Assembly (NCBI RefSeq): GCF_003075525.1
Contig: NZ_QDDR01000003.1
Location: 186,001 to 250,000, forward strand
DNA: 64,000 nt
Source: Pararhodobacter aggregans
GTDB lineage: Bacteria; Pseudomonadota; Alphaproteobacteria; Rhodobacterales; Rhodobacteraceae
Direction: 5' to 3'
Part shown: positions 18,086-25,875 of the stretch, piece after piece
Numbering within the stretch: the first letter of the stretch is position 1
Layout of the letters: the number at the start of each line of letters is the position of its first letter
Program-made: the position numbers and the translations under genes
The notes under the pieces: generated by a model
The model's input: the letters and a program-made list of their open reading frames with translations, nothing else
What the model was told of the DNA's origin: nothing
Database searches by the model: none

Positions 18086-18431
18086 CGTGCGACCCCGTCA
18101 GCCGCGCCACCAGCGTGAAGGCCAGCGCCCCGGCGGCGATGGCCAGCGCCGTGGAAATCAGGATCGCCGCACCCAGCGCCAGCGCCTGAGGCCCCAGCCG
18201 GTCCAGATGCCCGACCACCCCCACCCCCGCCGGCACGAAGAGCAGGGACAGATGGCGCAGGATCCCCTCGCCCACCGGCATCACCGCCTCGGCCACCCGG
18301 GGCAGCAGGACCATCAACGCCCAAAGCAGCGCCATGCCCAGCACCGGCCCCGGCACGGGCAGCGACAGCAAGCGGGCGCCGACCTCGCCCGCCAGCTGGC
18401 AGGACAGGATCAGCGCCAGGGCGCGGATCAT
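18078..18431 (-). CDS. LrgA/CidA family membrane protein
   Basis: This 117-residue, four-helix membrane protein has the holin-like LrgA arrangement: QLAGEVGARLLSLPVPGPVLGMALLWALM and LSLLFVPAGVGVVGHLD. It normally pairs with LrgB. Its start overlaps the end of the MarR gene by 4 bases (ATGA) and its end overlaps the LrgB start, giving a tight three-gene unit. Family roles range from control of autolysis to pyruvate transport. Confidence 0.9.
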   Translation of the reverse strand: MIRALALILSCQLAGEVGARLLSLPVPGPVLGMALLWALMVLLPRVAEAVMPVGEGILRHLSLLFVPAGVGVVGHLDRLGPQALALGAAILISTALAIAAGALAFTLVARLTGSHDA

Positions 18432-18865
18432 TTCGGATCGTCCAGCAGCGCGGCGATCCCGGCCTCCAGCCCCTCGACCAGCGGGCCGAGCCGGGCCTTC
18501 ATCTCTTCCTGATAGCCGATCGCCACCGGCAGCAGCCGCGCCACCAGCGCCTCGCCCTCGGGCGTGAGCCTGAGCAGCAGAAGCCGCCGGTCGCTGTCAT
18601 TCACCGCCTTGGTGATGTAGCCCGCCGCCTCCAGCCGAGAGGCGGCGCGGCTGACCTTGGATTTCTCCATATCGACCCGCGCCTCGACATCGCGGACCGA
18701 GACATCGCCGCCCTGATGCAGATGCACCAGCACCCGCCATTCCGGGATCGAGATGCCGAATTCCTCGCGGTAACGCTCGGCAAAGGCCCGGCTGATGCGG
18801 CCCGCCACCGCGTTCAGGCGGTAGGGCAGAAAGGTGTTCAGGTCGAAGGCGTTGGCGTCGGTCAT
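18428..18865 (-). CDS. MarR-family transcriptional regulator (possible HmgR)
   Basis: This 145-residue winged-helix regulator has the MarR core EWRVLVHLHQGGDVSVRDVEARVDMEKSKVSRAASRLEAAGYITKAVNDSDRRLLLLRLTPEG. It is translationally coupled to the lrgA-like gene and divergent from hmgA. The 194-base divergent region contains TTGCATATGCAA, a MarR-type palindrome inside the likely hmgA promoter. Regulation of homogentisate degradation is therefore plausible, and MarR-type repressors of hmgA are known in other proteobacteria. It could instead, or also, control lrgAB. No ligand-binding residues can be named from sequence alone. Confidence 0.82.
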   Translation of the reverse strand: MTDANAFDLNTFLPYRLNAVAGRISRAFAERYREEFGISIPEWRVLVHLHQGGDVSVRDVEARVDMEKSKVSRAASRLEAAGYITKAVNDSDRRLLLLRLTPEGEALVARLLPVAIGYQEEMKARLGPLVEGLEAGIAALLDDPK

Positions 18866-18985
18866 GCGCGGTCAATTTCGAGGATCAGGGGAGGTGGCGG
18901 CCAGCCGACCACACTTGACGGGCGAAATCAATCGGCCCCTCGGCGCGGCTTTGCTGCTCCCCGCCCGCAGATCCGCCGGGGGGCC

Positions 18986-19014
18986 TTGACTTTGTTGCAT
19001 ATGCAATAAATATT
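18986..19014 (+). promoter_or_regulatory. Likely hmgA promoter with overlapping MarR-type operator
   Basis: TTGACT (18986-18991) and an AT-rich -10 region (TAAATATT, 19007-19014) frame the perfect 12-base palindrome TTGCATATGCAA at 18995-19006. A dimeric regulator bound there would sit between -35 and -10 and repress transcription. The adjacent MarR gene is the natural candidate. Confidence 0.6.
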
Positions 19015-19059
19015 TGGTGCATCGCAGATGACCCATTCCGCCCCAGCGAGGAGCCCGCC

Positions 19060-20430
19060 ATGAACGACCAGAGCCTGCCCATCGGCATGATCCGCGCCCC
19101 CTCGGTCACCGGCCCGCATGAAGGCTACATGCCCGGCTTCGGCAATGATTTCGAAACCGAGGCGCTGCCGGGCGCCCTGCCGCAGGGCCAGAACTCGCCG
19201 CAGAAGGTCAATTACGGCCTCTATGCCGAGCAGCTTTCGGGCACCGCCTTCACCGCGCCCCGCGGCCAGAACGAGCGGACCTGGTGCTACCGCATCCGCC
19301 CCTCGGTCAAGCATACCGGCCGCTTCGCCAAGATCGCCGTCGAGGGCTGGAAAACCGCGCCGCATGTGCTGCCCGATGTCATCAGCCTGGGCCAGTACCG
19401 CTGGGACCCGGTCCCGATGCCGGGCCAGGGCGAGAGCTACAGCTGGATCACCGGCATGCGGACCATCACCACGGCGGGCGACGTCAACACCCAGGTCGGC
19501 ATGGCGAGCCATGTCTATCTGGTGACCACCTCGATGGTGGACGAATATTTCTACTCGGCCGATTCGGAATTGCTGGTGGTGCCTCAGGAAGGGCGCCTCA
19601 GGTTCTGCACCGAGATGGGGATCATCGACCTCGAACCCAAGGAAATCGCCATCCTGCCGCGCGGGCTCGTGTACCGGGTCGAGGTGCTGGACGGCCCGGC
19701 GCGCGGCTTCGTCTGCGAGAATTACGGCCAGAAATTCGACCTGCCTAACCGCGGGCCGATCGGCGCCAATTGCCTGGCCAATCCGCGCGACTTCAAGACC
19801 CCGGTCGCGGCCTTCGAGGACAAGGAAACCCGCTCGCGCGTGGTCATCAAATGGTGTGGCCAGTTCCACGAGACCTTCATCGACCATTCGCCGCTGGACG
19901 TGGTGGCCTGGCACGGCAATTACTGCCCGGTGAAATACGATCTGCGCACCTATTCGCCGGTCGGCGCGCTGCTGTTCGACCACCCGGACCCGTCGATCTT
20001 CACCGTGCTGACGGCGCCCTCGGGGCAGGAGGGGACGGCGAACATCGACTTCGTGCTGTTCCGGGAACGCTGGATGGTGGCCGAGAACACCTTCCGCCCG
20101 CCGTGGTATCACAAGAACATCATGTCGGAACTGATGGGCAACATCTATGGCCAGTATGATGCGAAGCCCCAAGGCTTCCAGCCGGGAGGCCTGAGCCTGC
20201 ACAATTGCATGTTGCCGCACGGGCCCGACCGGGACGCGTTCGAGGGCGCCTCGAACGCCGATCTGAAGCCGCATCTTCTGGACAACACCATGTCCTTCAT
20301 GTTCGAGACCCGCTTCCCGCAGCACCTGACGGAATGGGCCGCGACCAAGGCGCCCTTGCAGGACAATTACCTCGATTGCTGGACCTCGCTGGAGAAGAAA
20401 TTCGACGGCACGCCCGGTATCAAGGACTGA
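19060..20430 (+). CDS. hmgA: Homogentisate 1,2-dioxygenase
   Basis: This 456-residue Fe(II) ring-cleaving dioxygenase turns homogentisate into maleylacetoacetate in tyrosine/phenylalanine degradation. It has the family start [17 protein letters not shown], the cupin core and the C-terminal iron-binding region. That region contains [23 protein letters not shown] and [15 protein letters not shown], which supply the histidines and glutamate of the iron site. Length equals the family norm. The ATG at 19060 has GAGGAG upstream. It is followed by fah after a palindrome and is preceded by a regulated promoter. Maleylacetoacetate isomerase is not in the window. Confidence 0.97.
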   Translation: MNDQSLPIGMIRAPSVTGPHEGYMPGFGNDFETEALPGALPQGQNSPQKVNYGLYAEQLSGTAFTAPRGQNERTWCYRIRPSVKHTGRFAKIAVEGWKTAPHVLPDVISLGQYRWDPVPMPGQGESYSWITGMRTITTAGDVNTQVGMASHVYLVTTSMVDEYFYSADSELLVVPQEGRLRFCTEMGIIDLEPKEIAILPRGLVYRVEVLDGPARGFVCENYGQKFDLPNRGPIGANCLANPRDFKTPVAAFEDKETRSRVVIKWCGQFHETFIDHSPLDVVAWHGNYCPVKYDLRTYSPVGALLFDHPDPSIFTVLTAPSGQEGTANIDFVLFRERWMVAENTFRPPWYHKNIMSELMGNIYGQYDAKPQGFQPGGLSLHNCMLPHGPDRDAFEGASNADLKPHLLDNTMSFMFETRFPQHLTEWAATKAPLQDNYLDCWTSLEKKFDGTPGIKD

Positions 20431-20436
20431 CCCCTT

Positions 20437-20464
20437 GTAGGATGGGCAATATTGCCCATCCTAC
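20437..20464. repeat. 28-base perfect palindrome between hmgA and fah
   Basis: The arms GTAGGATGGGCAAT and ATTGCCCATCCTAC are perfectly complementary with no loop. A related GTAGGGTGCGTGC palindrome follows gltB. It resembles a repetitive extragenic palindrome and could tune hmgA versus fah mRNA levels. Confidence 0.65.
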
Positions 20465-20488
20465 GGGACGACAATTGCTGGAGTTTTC

Positions 20489-21745
20489 ATGACCCTGATC
20501 CGTTCCTGGCTGACCGCGGCCAACGACCCCGCCTGCCCCTTCCCGCTCAACAACCTGCCCTGCGGCGTTTTCTCGACCCCGGGCGGCGCGCCCCGCTGCG
20601 GCGTGGCGATCGGCGATCAGGTGCTGGACGTGGCGGGGATGGAGAAGGCAGGCCTGCTGCATCTGGCCGAGAAGCCGCTGCTGCAGGCGGCGGCCTGGAA
20701 CCCGCTGATGGACGCCGGCCAGCCGGTCTGGGAGAAGCTGCGCAGCGCCCTGATGGGCCATCTGCGCGAGGGCTCCGACACCCAGGACCAGCTCGCCGCC
20801 TATCTGCACCCGCTGTCCTCGGTCCGGCTGCACCTGCCCTTCCAGGTCACCGAATACACCGATTTCTACGCCGGCAAGAACCACGCCTTCAACGTCGGCA
20901 CCATGTTCCGCGGCCCCGAGAACGCGCTGCCGCCGAACTGGCTGCACATCCCGATCGGCTACAACGGCCGCGCCTCCTCGGTCGTGGTCTCGGGCACGCC
21001 GGTGCGCCGCCCCTGGGGCCAGCTGAAGGGCCCGCAGGACGAGGCCCCGCGATTTGCCCCCTGCGCCCGCTTCGACCTTGAGCTGGAAATGGGCGCCGTG
21101 GTCGGCAAACCCTCGTCCGGGCCGGTGACGGTGGCCGAGGCTGACGACATGATCTTCGGCTATGTGCTGCTCAACGACTGGTCGGCGCGCGACATCCAGG
21201 CCTGGGAATACGTCCCGCTGGGCCCGTTCCAAGCCAAGGCCACGGCCACCACCATCAGCCCCTGGATCGTGACCAAAGCCGCCCTCGGCGCCTTCCGCGC
21301 CTCGACGCCCGCCCGCGAGAAACCGCTGCTGCCCTATCTCGAGGAACCGCGGCCGATGCTCTATGACATCCAGCTCTCGGTCGAGCTGGCGACCGAGGGC
21401 GGCCCCGCGACCGAGATCTGCCGCACCAACTACCGCGAGATGTACTACTCCGCCGCCCAGCAACTGGCGCATCACACCACCTCGGGCTGCCCGATGCGGG
21501 TGGGGGACCTTCTGGGCTCGGGCACCATCTCGGGTGCCACGAAGGACAGCCGCGGCTCGCTGCTGGAACTGAGCTGGGGCGGCAAGGAGCCGCTGACCCT
21601 GCCCGGCGGCGGCACCCGCAGCTTCCTGGAAGACGGCGACACGCTGACCCTGAAGGGCCAGTGCAAGGGCGAGGGCTATACCATCGGCTTCGGCGATTGC
21701 ACCGGGACCATCCTGCCCGCGCTGGCGGATCCCTACGCGCGGTGA
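20489..21745 (+). CDS. fahA: Fumarylacetoacetase
   Basis: This 418-residue hydrolase performs the last step of tyrosine degradation, splitting fumarylacetoacetate into fumarate and acetoacetate. The N-terminal SH3-like domain has CPFPLNNLPCGVFSTP. The catalytic region includes YTDFYAGKNHAFNVGTMFRG (metal Asp and catalytic His), LELEMGAVVGKPS (metal-binding Glu pair) and LNDWSARDIQAWEYVPLGPFQAK. The C-terminus has MRVGDLLGSGTISG. Length and order match eukaryotic-type FAH. It lies 58 bases after hmgA, separated by a palindrome. Repeat copies D and E follow it. Confidence 0.97.
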   Translation: MTLIRSWLTAANDPACPFPLNNLPCGVFSTPGGAPRCGVAIGDQVLDVAGMEKAGLLHLAEKPLLQAAAWNPLMDAGQPVWEKLRSALMGHLREGSDTQDQLAAYLHPLSSVRLHLPFQVTEYTDFYAGKNHAFNVGTMFRGPENALPPNWLHIPIGYNGRASSVVVSGTPVRRPWGQLKGPQDEAPRFAPCARFDLELEMGAVVGKPSSGPVTVAEADDMIFGYVLLNDWSARDIQAWEYVPLGPFQAKATATTISPWIVTKAALGAFRASTPAREKPLLPYLEEPRPMLYDIQLSVELATEGGPATEICRTNYREMYYSAAQQLAHHTTSGCPMRVGDLLGSGTISGATKDSRGSLLELSWGGKEPLTLPGGGTRSFLEDGDTLTLKGQCKGEGYTIGFGDCTGTILPALADPYAR

Positions 21746-21753
21746 AACAGAAA

Positions 21754-21772
21754 GGGGGGCTTTGCGCCCCCC
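21754..21772 (+). terminator. G/C-run hairpin after fahA
   Basis: GGGGGGC-TTTGC-GCCCCCC follows the fahA stop and belongs to repeat copy D. It is a likely transcription end for the hmgA-fahA operon, though it has no T run. Confidence 0.45.
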
Positions 21773-21792
21773 TCGGCCTGCGGCCTCACCCC

Positions 21793-21819
21793 CCGCAGGA
21801 TATTTGAAGAACAAAGATC
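21793..21819 (-). repeat. Dispersed intergenic repeat, copy D (inverted)
   Basis: GGATATTTGAAGAACAAAGAT is the reverse complement of the repeat core and pairs with copy E 26 bases downstream, giving a large cruciform-capable inverted repeat between convergent genes. Confidence 0.8.
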
Positions 21820-21842
21820 ATGGTTAGCGAATCGTTAAGCCC

Positions 21843-21872
21843 CATCTTTGTTCTCCAAATATCCCGGGGGTG
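21843..21872 (+). repeat. Dispersed intergenic repeat, copy E
   Basis: CATCTTTGTTCTCCAAATATCC followed by CGGGGGTGAG is the best copy in the window. It lies downstream of the DUF3775 gene and is followed by a GAGGGGGCAGCGCCCCCTC hairpin. Confidence 0.8.
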
Positions 21873-21934
21873 AGCCGCGGATGCGGCGAGGGGGCAGCGC
21901 CCCCTCCTTGCCCGGCCGGGGCCAGGCGCGGACC

Positions 21935-22258
21935 TCAGCGGTCGTAGAAATCCTCTTCCGCCTCGGTCACGTCGATCTCCAGCGCCTCGAGCCCCGCTTC
22001 CAGGTTCTCGGACAGATGCGGCATCCCCATCAGGTAATCCGCCGTGGGCGTCGTCGCTTCGGCGAAGGCGGTTTCCAGCGCTTCGGCGTAATCCTCGGGC
22101 TCGAAGGCGCCGCGGCCGACCCAGGCGATCGCCACCAGATGCGCCTTCTCGTCATCATTCAGCGCGTCGATGAAGGCGTGCACCTCGCCCGGGCGACCGC
22201 GTTCGCGGGCCTGAAAGATGATATGGACCACCTTCTTGATGCTGATTTCGGGCGTCAT
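21935..22258 (-). CDS. DUF3775 domain protein
   Basis: This 107-residue soluble acidic protein matches the DUF3775 type by MTPEISIKKVVHIIFQARE, VHAFIDALNDDEKAHLVAIAWVGRG, YAEALETAFAE and DYLMGMPHLSENLEAGLEALE. The function is unknown. The start at 22258 has AGGAGATCGCG upstream, a strong site, although the open frame extends much further. The acidic C-terminus (TEAEEDFYDR) is typical. It stands alone between convergent fahA and the SDR operon. Confidence 0.82.
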   Translation of the reverse strand: MTPEISIKKVVHIIFQARERGRPGEVHAFIDALNDDEKAHLVAIAWVGRGAFEPEDYAEALETAFAEATTPTADYLMGMPHLSENLEAGLEALEIDVTEAEEDFYDR

Positions 22259-22329
22259 CGCGATCTCCTGTCCGTGACTCCAGCATCGCGCCGATGACCC
22301 GCGCGTGCAAGGGGGCGTCAGCCCGGCGC

Positions 22330-23052
22330 TCAGGATCGGGCGAAAAGCCGGTTCCAAAGCGGCGTGGGCAACAGCCGCCCGGCGCGGAACAGCCAGGAGA
22401 AAAGCATCGGGAAGGAGGTGGCGGGCCTTCCGGACCGGATGGCGCCCAGAACCCGCGCCGCGGCATCCTCGGGCTCCATCAGGAAGGGCATGGAGAAATC
22501 GTTGCGATCGGTCAGCCGGGTGCGGATGAAGCCCGGGTTGACCAGCTGCACCCGAACGCCGGTGCCCCGCAGATCCGCCTGCAGGGACTGGCCGAGGTTC
22601 ATCAGCGCGGCCTTGGACTGGCCGTAGCCCAGGCTGCCGGGCAGGCCCCGGAACCCCGCCAGCGAGCCGGTCAGCACCACGCGCCCCTGATTGCGCGCGA
22701 TCATGCCGGGCAGGACATGGCCCAGCACCCGCACCGCGCCATTGAGGTTCACGTCGAGCATGGTCTCGATGCGGACGCTGTCCCATTCCTGCGCCGTCAT
22801 CGGCCAATAGGCGCCCGCCAGATAGATCAGGCCGTCGACCGGCCCCGCGGCCTCGGCCGCGGTGGCGACGGCGGCGGGGTCGCTCACATCGAGGGGCAGC
22901 GCCCTGGCGTCGAGATCACCGGCCAGCGCCCGCAGCCTTTCCTCGCCCCGGGCCGAGAGGATCAGCCGCGCGCCTTCGGCCGCCATCGCGGTGGCCAGCG
23001 CCCGGCCCAGCCCCTCGGAGGCGCCGATCAGCCACCAGCGCTGGTCCTTCAC
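22330..23052 (-). CDS. Short-chain dehydrogenase/reductase
   Basis: This 240-residue NAD(P)-dependent SDR has the Rossmann motif in WWLIGASEGLGRALATAMA, the NAG-like segment LIYLAGAYWP, the catalytic Ser in VVLTGSLAGFRG and Tyr-x3-Lys in LGYGQSKAALM. Translation starts with GTG at 23052, overlapping the DUF3833 stop by 4 bases. It is the last gene of the four-gene operon divergent from rpoE-chrR. In Rhodobacter sphaeroides a comparable SDR lies beside rpoE and belongs to the singlet-oxygen regulon. The substrate is unknown. Confidence 0.88.
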   Translation of the reverse strand: MKDQRWWLIGASEGLGRALATAMAAEGARLILSARGEERLRALAGDLDARALPLDVSDPAAVATAAEAAGPVDGLIYLAGAYWPMTAQEWDSVRIETMLDVNLNGAVRVLGHVLPGMIARNQGRVVLTGSLAGFRGLPGSLGYGQSKAALMNLGQSLQADLRGTGVRVQLVNPGFIRTRLTDRNDFSMPFLMEPEDAAARVLGAIRSGRPATSFPMLFSWLFRAGRLLPTPLWNRLFARS

Positions 23053-23600
23053 GCCGGCACCTGCCGCATGGTCGCCACCAGCTCGGCCACCTTGATGCCG
23101 AACTTGCGGAACTGGCTGCGGTTGATGATCGTGCCGTTCTCCATCAGGTACATCCAGTCGGTCACGTCCAGCACCCAGCCCCCGGCGTGATCGGGCAGGC
23201 GGATGCGGTATTGCAGCTGAAGGCCCGCCCCTTCCTGCCGGCCGCGACCGGGGTCGGTGAGGTCATCGGCCTCGGCCTTGATGGCGCCGTCGTTGCCCAG
23301 CGTCAGGCGCCACTGGCGTTGCTGGGTTTCGCCGCTGGCGTAGCGGAACGTCTCGTCCAGCAGGCCGCGGTTGCCGTCCCAGCGGCCCTCCATCTGCGCG
23401 ACAAAGCGCGAGGTGACGCGGCCGGTCGGGCCATAGATCACCCCTTCGCAGAGCAAGGGCCCCGAGAGGTGGCGGCGGATATCCAGCTGCGGCGACATTG
23501 CCGCGTAATCGCCGGGCTGCTGGGCGGTGAAGCCCAGAAAGCGGCGGGCGATCAGCGCGGCCATCAGCACGCCGACCAGGGTGAGCAGAACCTCGGTCAT
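23049..23600 (-). CDS. DUF3833 domain protein, membrane-anchored
   Basis: This 183-residue protein has one N-terminal helix (VLLTLVGVLMAALIARRFLGF), suggesting export with a membrane anchor, followed by a lipocalin-like beta-rich domain. The DUF3833 features are LSGPLLCEGVIYGPTGRVTSRFVAQMEG, FRYASGETQQRQWRL and VTDWMYLMENGTIINRSQFRKFGIKVAEL. The start at 23600 overlaps the DUF1365 stop (ATGA). The whole upstream frame is also open but is not coding. Function is unknown, and the context implies a role in membrane or fatty-acid stress responses. Confidence 0.85.
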   Translation of the reverse strand: MTEVLLTLVGVLMAALIARRFLGFTAQQPGDYAAMSPQLDIRRHLSGPLLCEGVIYGPTGRVTSRFVAQMEGRWDGNRGLLDETFRYASGETQQRQWRLTLGNDGAIKAEADDLTDPGRGRQEGAGLQLQYRIRLPDHAGGWVLDVTDWMYLMENGTIINRSQFRKFGIKVAELVATMRQVPA

Positions 23601-24352
23601 CGCGAAACCTCCTCGACGGGCGGGGTGGGGCGGGGGCGATAGGCCGCCCCCTTCCACCAGAGTTTCAGCGCCTGCCAATGGATCAGCGCCAGCACCCGGC
23701 GCGAGCCCAGCGGGCGGCGCAACATGGCGCCGATCAGCCCGGGCGCGGTGGCGGGTTTGCGCAACCCGGTGAGCGTGGCGACGAGGCCGCCCTTGGCATG
23801 GCCATAGGCGATGCGGATGGCGATGGCCTCGGGGCGGATGTCGAAGCGGAAGCGGTAGTCGCCCTCGACCGGCTGGAAGGGCGAGACATGGAAGATCTTC
23901 TGCGCTTGCAGCGAATCCTCGACCGTGATCGCCGCCCAATCGTCGCGGCGGCAAAGATAGGAATGGCGGTCGCCGAAGGTGTTGCTCACCTCGGCAATCA
24001 CGCAGATCAGCGCGCCCCCGGGATCGTGGCAGAGCCAGAAACTGACCGGGTTGAACACATGACCCAGCACGCGGGGTTGCGCCAGCAGGTCGATCCGCCC
24101 GATGGGCGGCGCCCCGGCATCGGCCAGCACCGCGCGCACCCATGCCGCGCCCTGACCGCGCCCGCGCTCGCCGCCATGGTCGGTGTCGTGCAGGGACATG
24201 AGGTTCGCGCGGTTGCGCGACAGCAGCCAGGGCATGCGCTGCGGCGCCTCGGCGTCGATCAGCAGGTAATCGACGCCATAGGCGAAGCGGTTCGCCAGCG
24301 CCCCCGCGCGCCCGTGAAAGGTGCGCCCGGCGATATGCTCGACCGCGCTCAT
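23597..24352 (-). CDS. DUF1365 family protein
   Basis: This 251-residue protein of the DUF1365 family usually sits beside a flavin oxidoreductase and a cyclopropane-fatty-acid-synthase-like methylase. Typical segments are FAYGVDYLLIDAE, LLAQPRVLGHVFNPVSFWLCHD, VIAEVSNTFGDRHSYLC and KIFHVSPFQPVEGDYRFRF. Its biochemical role is not established. Homologues in Rhodobacter sphaeroides are under sigma-E/ChrR control, and the neighbouring methylase there makes furan-type fatty acids. Both ends overlap neighbouring genes by 4 bases, so it is in a tightly coupled operon. The usual methylase gene is missing here. Confidence 0.88.
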   Translation of the reverse strand: MSAVEHIAGRTFHGRAGALANRFAYGVDYLLIDAEAPQRMPWLLSRNRANLMSLHDTDHGGERGRGQGAAWVRAVLADAGAPPIGRIDLLAQPRVLGHVFNPVSFWLCHDPGGALICVIAEVSNTFGDRHSYLCRRDDWAAITVEDSLQAQKIFHVSPFQPVEGDYRFRFDIRPEAIAIRIAYGHAKGGLVATLTGLRKPATAPGLIGAMLRRPLGSRRVLALIHWQALKLWWKGAAYRPRPTPPVEEVSR

Positions 24353-25641
24353 GCCGCCTCCTGCGCCAGAGGCTGGCCCATCTTCGCCACCACATCCACG
24401 GCGCTGGCGAAACCGTCCTCGTGGAAGCCGTTGCGCATCCAGGCGCCGCAGAACCAGGTGTTGCGGTGGCCGTTCAGCACCTTCAGCACATCCTGCGCGG
24501 CAAAGGCGGCCAGATCGAAGACCGGATGGCGGAAGGTGTTCTGGTCATAGATCAGCTCGTCCGGGATCGGGCGGGTGCTGTTGAGGGTCACGAACATCGG
24601 ATCCTCGGCCGGGATCGGCTGCAGCGAGTTCATCCAGTAGCTGAGGCTGATACGGTCGCGATCCTCGGCCGAATGCTCGGTATAGGTCCACGAGGACCAG
24701 ACCTTGCGGCGCCGGGGCATGACCGAGGCGTCGCAATGCAGGATCGAATCGTTGTCCTGATAGCGGATCGCAGAAAGCGAGACGCGCTCGGTCTGGCTGG
24801 GATCGGCGAGCAGGCTCAGCGTGGTGTCGGAATGGGTGGCGAAGATCACCTCGTCGAAGGCCTCCCACTCGCCGCCCTGCACCCGGACCTCGGGCCCGGT
24901 GGCGGTGCGGCGAACGCCCGCCACCCCGGTGCCGAGGCGCAGCGCCACGCCGCGGGCGAGGAGGTCACGCTCCAACCGCCGGACGTATTCGACGGAGCCG
25001 CCGCGCACCGTGTACCATTGGTGCTGCCCGCCGTTCGACAGCAGCGCGTGGTTGCGGAAGAACTGGACCATGGCCCGGGCCGGGAAATCCATGATCTTGG
25101 CCTTGGGCGTCGACCAGATGGCGCCGGAAAAGGGCTGGATATAGCGCTCGCGGAACCAGCGCCCCATGCCGAGATTGTCCATCAGCCCGCCGATGCTGAG
25201 GCCGGGGTCCTGCGCCGCCTTCTCGGCATTGGCGTTGAAATGCACGATGTCGCGGACCATGCGCAGGAACCGCGGATCGGCCAGATTGCGGCGCGCGGCG
25301 AAAAGCGTGTCGAGCGAGGCCAGCGCATATTCGCAGGCGCCATTGTCGAAGGAGGCACCGAAGCTCATCGCAGCCGGGGCGGTCGGCACGTCGAGCGCCT
25401 CGAACATCGCCGTCAGGTTGGGGTAATTCGCGTGGTTGAAGACGATGAAGCCGGTGTCCACCGGCTGGTCGCCCCGCTTGCCCGCCATCACGGTCCGCGC
25501 ATGTCCGCCCAGACGCGGCTCGGCCTCGATCAGGGTGACGCGGTGGCCCGGCGCCAGCAGCCAGGCGGCGGCCATGCCCGAGCTGCCGCCGCCGATCACG
25601 GCGATGTGCCGGGGGGAATGGGCGTGGGGTTCGAAGGGCAT
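24349..25641 (-). CDS. FAD-dependent amine-oxidase-like oxidoreductase
   Basis: This 430-residue flavoprotein has the dinucleotide-binding motif IAVIGGGSSGMAAAWLLAPGHRVTLIEAE and a second FAD contact at VDTGFIVFNHANYPNLT. The C-terminal NAD_binding_8/amine-oxidase-like region contains FATHSDTTLSLLADP and TWFCGAWMRNGFHEDGFASA. This family pairs with DUF1365 and is often annotated as a protoporphyrinogen-oxidase- or carotenoid-desaturase-like dehydrogenase, but the substrate is unknown. The start has AGCAGGAGTGACAG upstream. It is the first gene of an operon divergent from rpoE-chrR, suggesting a role in photo-oxidative stress (inference). Confidence 0.87.
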   Translation of the reverse strand: MPFEPHAHSPRHIAVIGGGSSGMAAAWLLAPGHRVTLIEAEPRLGGHARTVMAGKRGDQPVDTGFIVFNHANYPNLTAMFEALDVPTAPAAMSFGASFDNGACEYALASLDTLFAARRNLADPRFLRMVRDIVHFNANAEKAAQDPGLSIGGLMDNLGMGRWFRERYIQPFSGAIWSTPKAKIMDFPARAMVQFFRNHALLSNGGQHQWYTVRGGSVEYVRRLERDLLARGVALRLGTGVAGVRRTATGPEVRVQGGEWEAFDEVIFATHSDTTLSLLADPSQTERVSLSAIRYQDNDSILHCDASVMPRRRKVWSSWTYTEHSAEDRDRISLSYWMNSLQPIPAEDPMFVTLNSTRPIPDELIYDQNTFRHPVFDLAAFAAQDVLKVLNGHRNTWFCGAWMRNGFHEDGFASAVDVVAKMGQPLAQEAA

Positions 25642-25742
25642 CTGTCACTCCTGCTGGTTTGCAGGAGGTACGGGGCAGAATCGCGTTTGGATGCGCTCCG
25701 TCCGAAATTTTTTCGCGGGCGCGGGATTTTCGTGCGCCCCGG

Positions 25743-25772
25743 TGATCCGGCCCGGACTGCGCCGCGTAGTGG
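25743..25772 (+). promoter_or_regulatory. Candidate sigma-E (RpoE) promoter of rpoE-chrR
   Basis: TGATCC at 25743-25748 is followed after 18 bases by TAGTGG at 25767-25772. TGATCC is the -35 element reported for Rhodobacter sphaeroides RpoE promoters, which autoregulate rpoE-chrR. The -10 match is weaker. A transcript starting near 25779 leaves a leader of about 97 bases before the favoured GTG start. Confidence 0.6.
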
Positions 25773-25875
25773 GGGCATGTTGCAAGCGATGCCCGATCAG
25801 ACGACAATGCCCCGGCCGGTGCTGCCCCCAAGGCAGCGCATCGCGGCACGGCCTGTCACGAAGGAGCGGCACCAG

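Noticed and set aside
22259-22807. N-terminal extension of the DUF3775 gene into the SDR gene
   Set aside because: The open frame continues, but the strong ribosome-binding site and family start fit the ATG at 22258. The upstream part is in the wrong frame of the SDR gene.
25642-25770. A TGATCC-type sigma-E promoter for the divergent oxidoreductase operon
   Set aside because: No TGATCC occurs on the minus strand at a suitable distance. The only copy points toward rpoE.
24421-25875. Upstream extension of the rpoE reading frame (several hundred codons)
   Set aside because: The frame stays open antisense to the oxidoreductase gene, but only the last 181 codons resemble an ECF sigma factor, and a ribosome-binding site supports GTG 25876.
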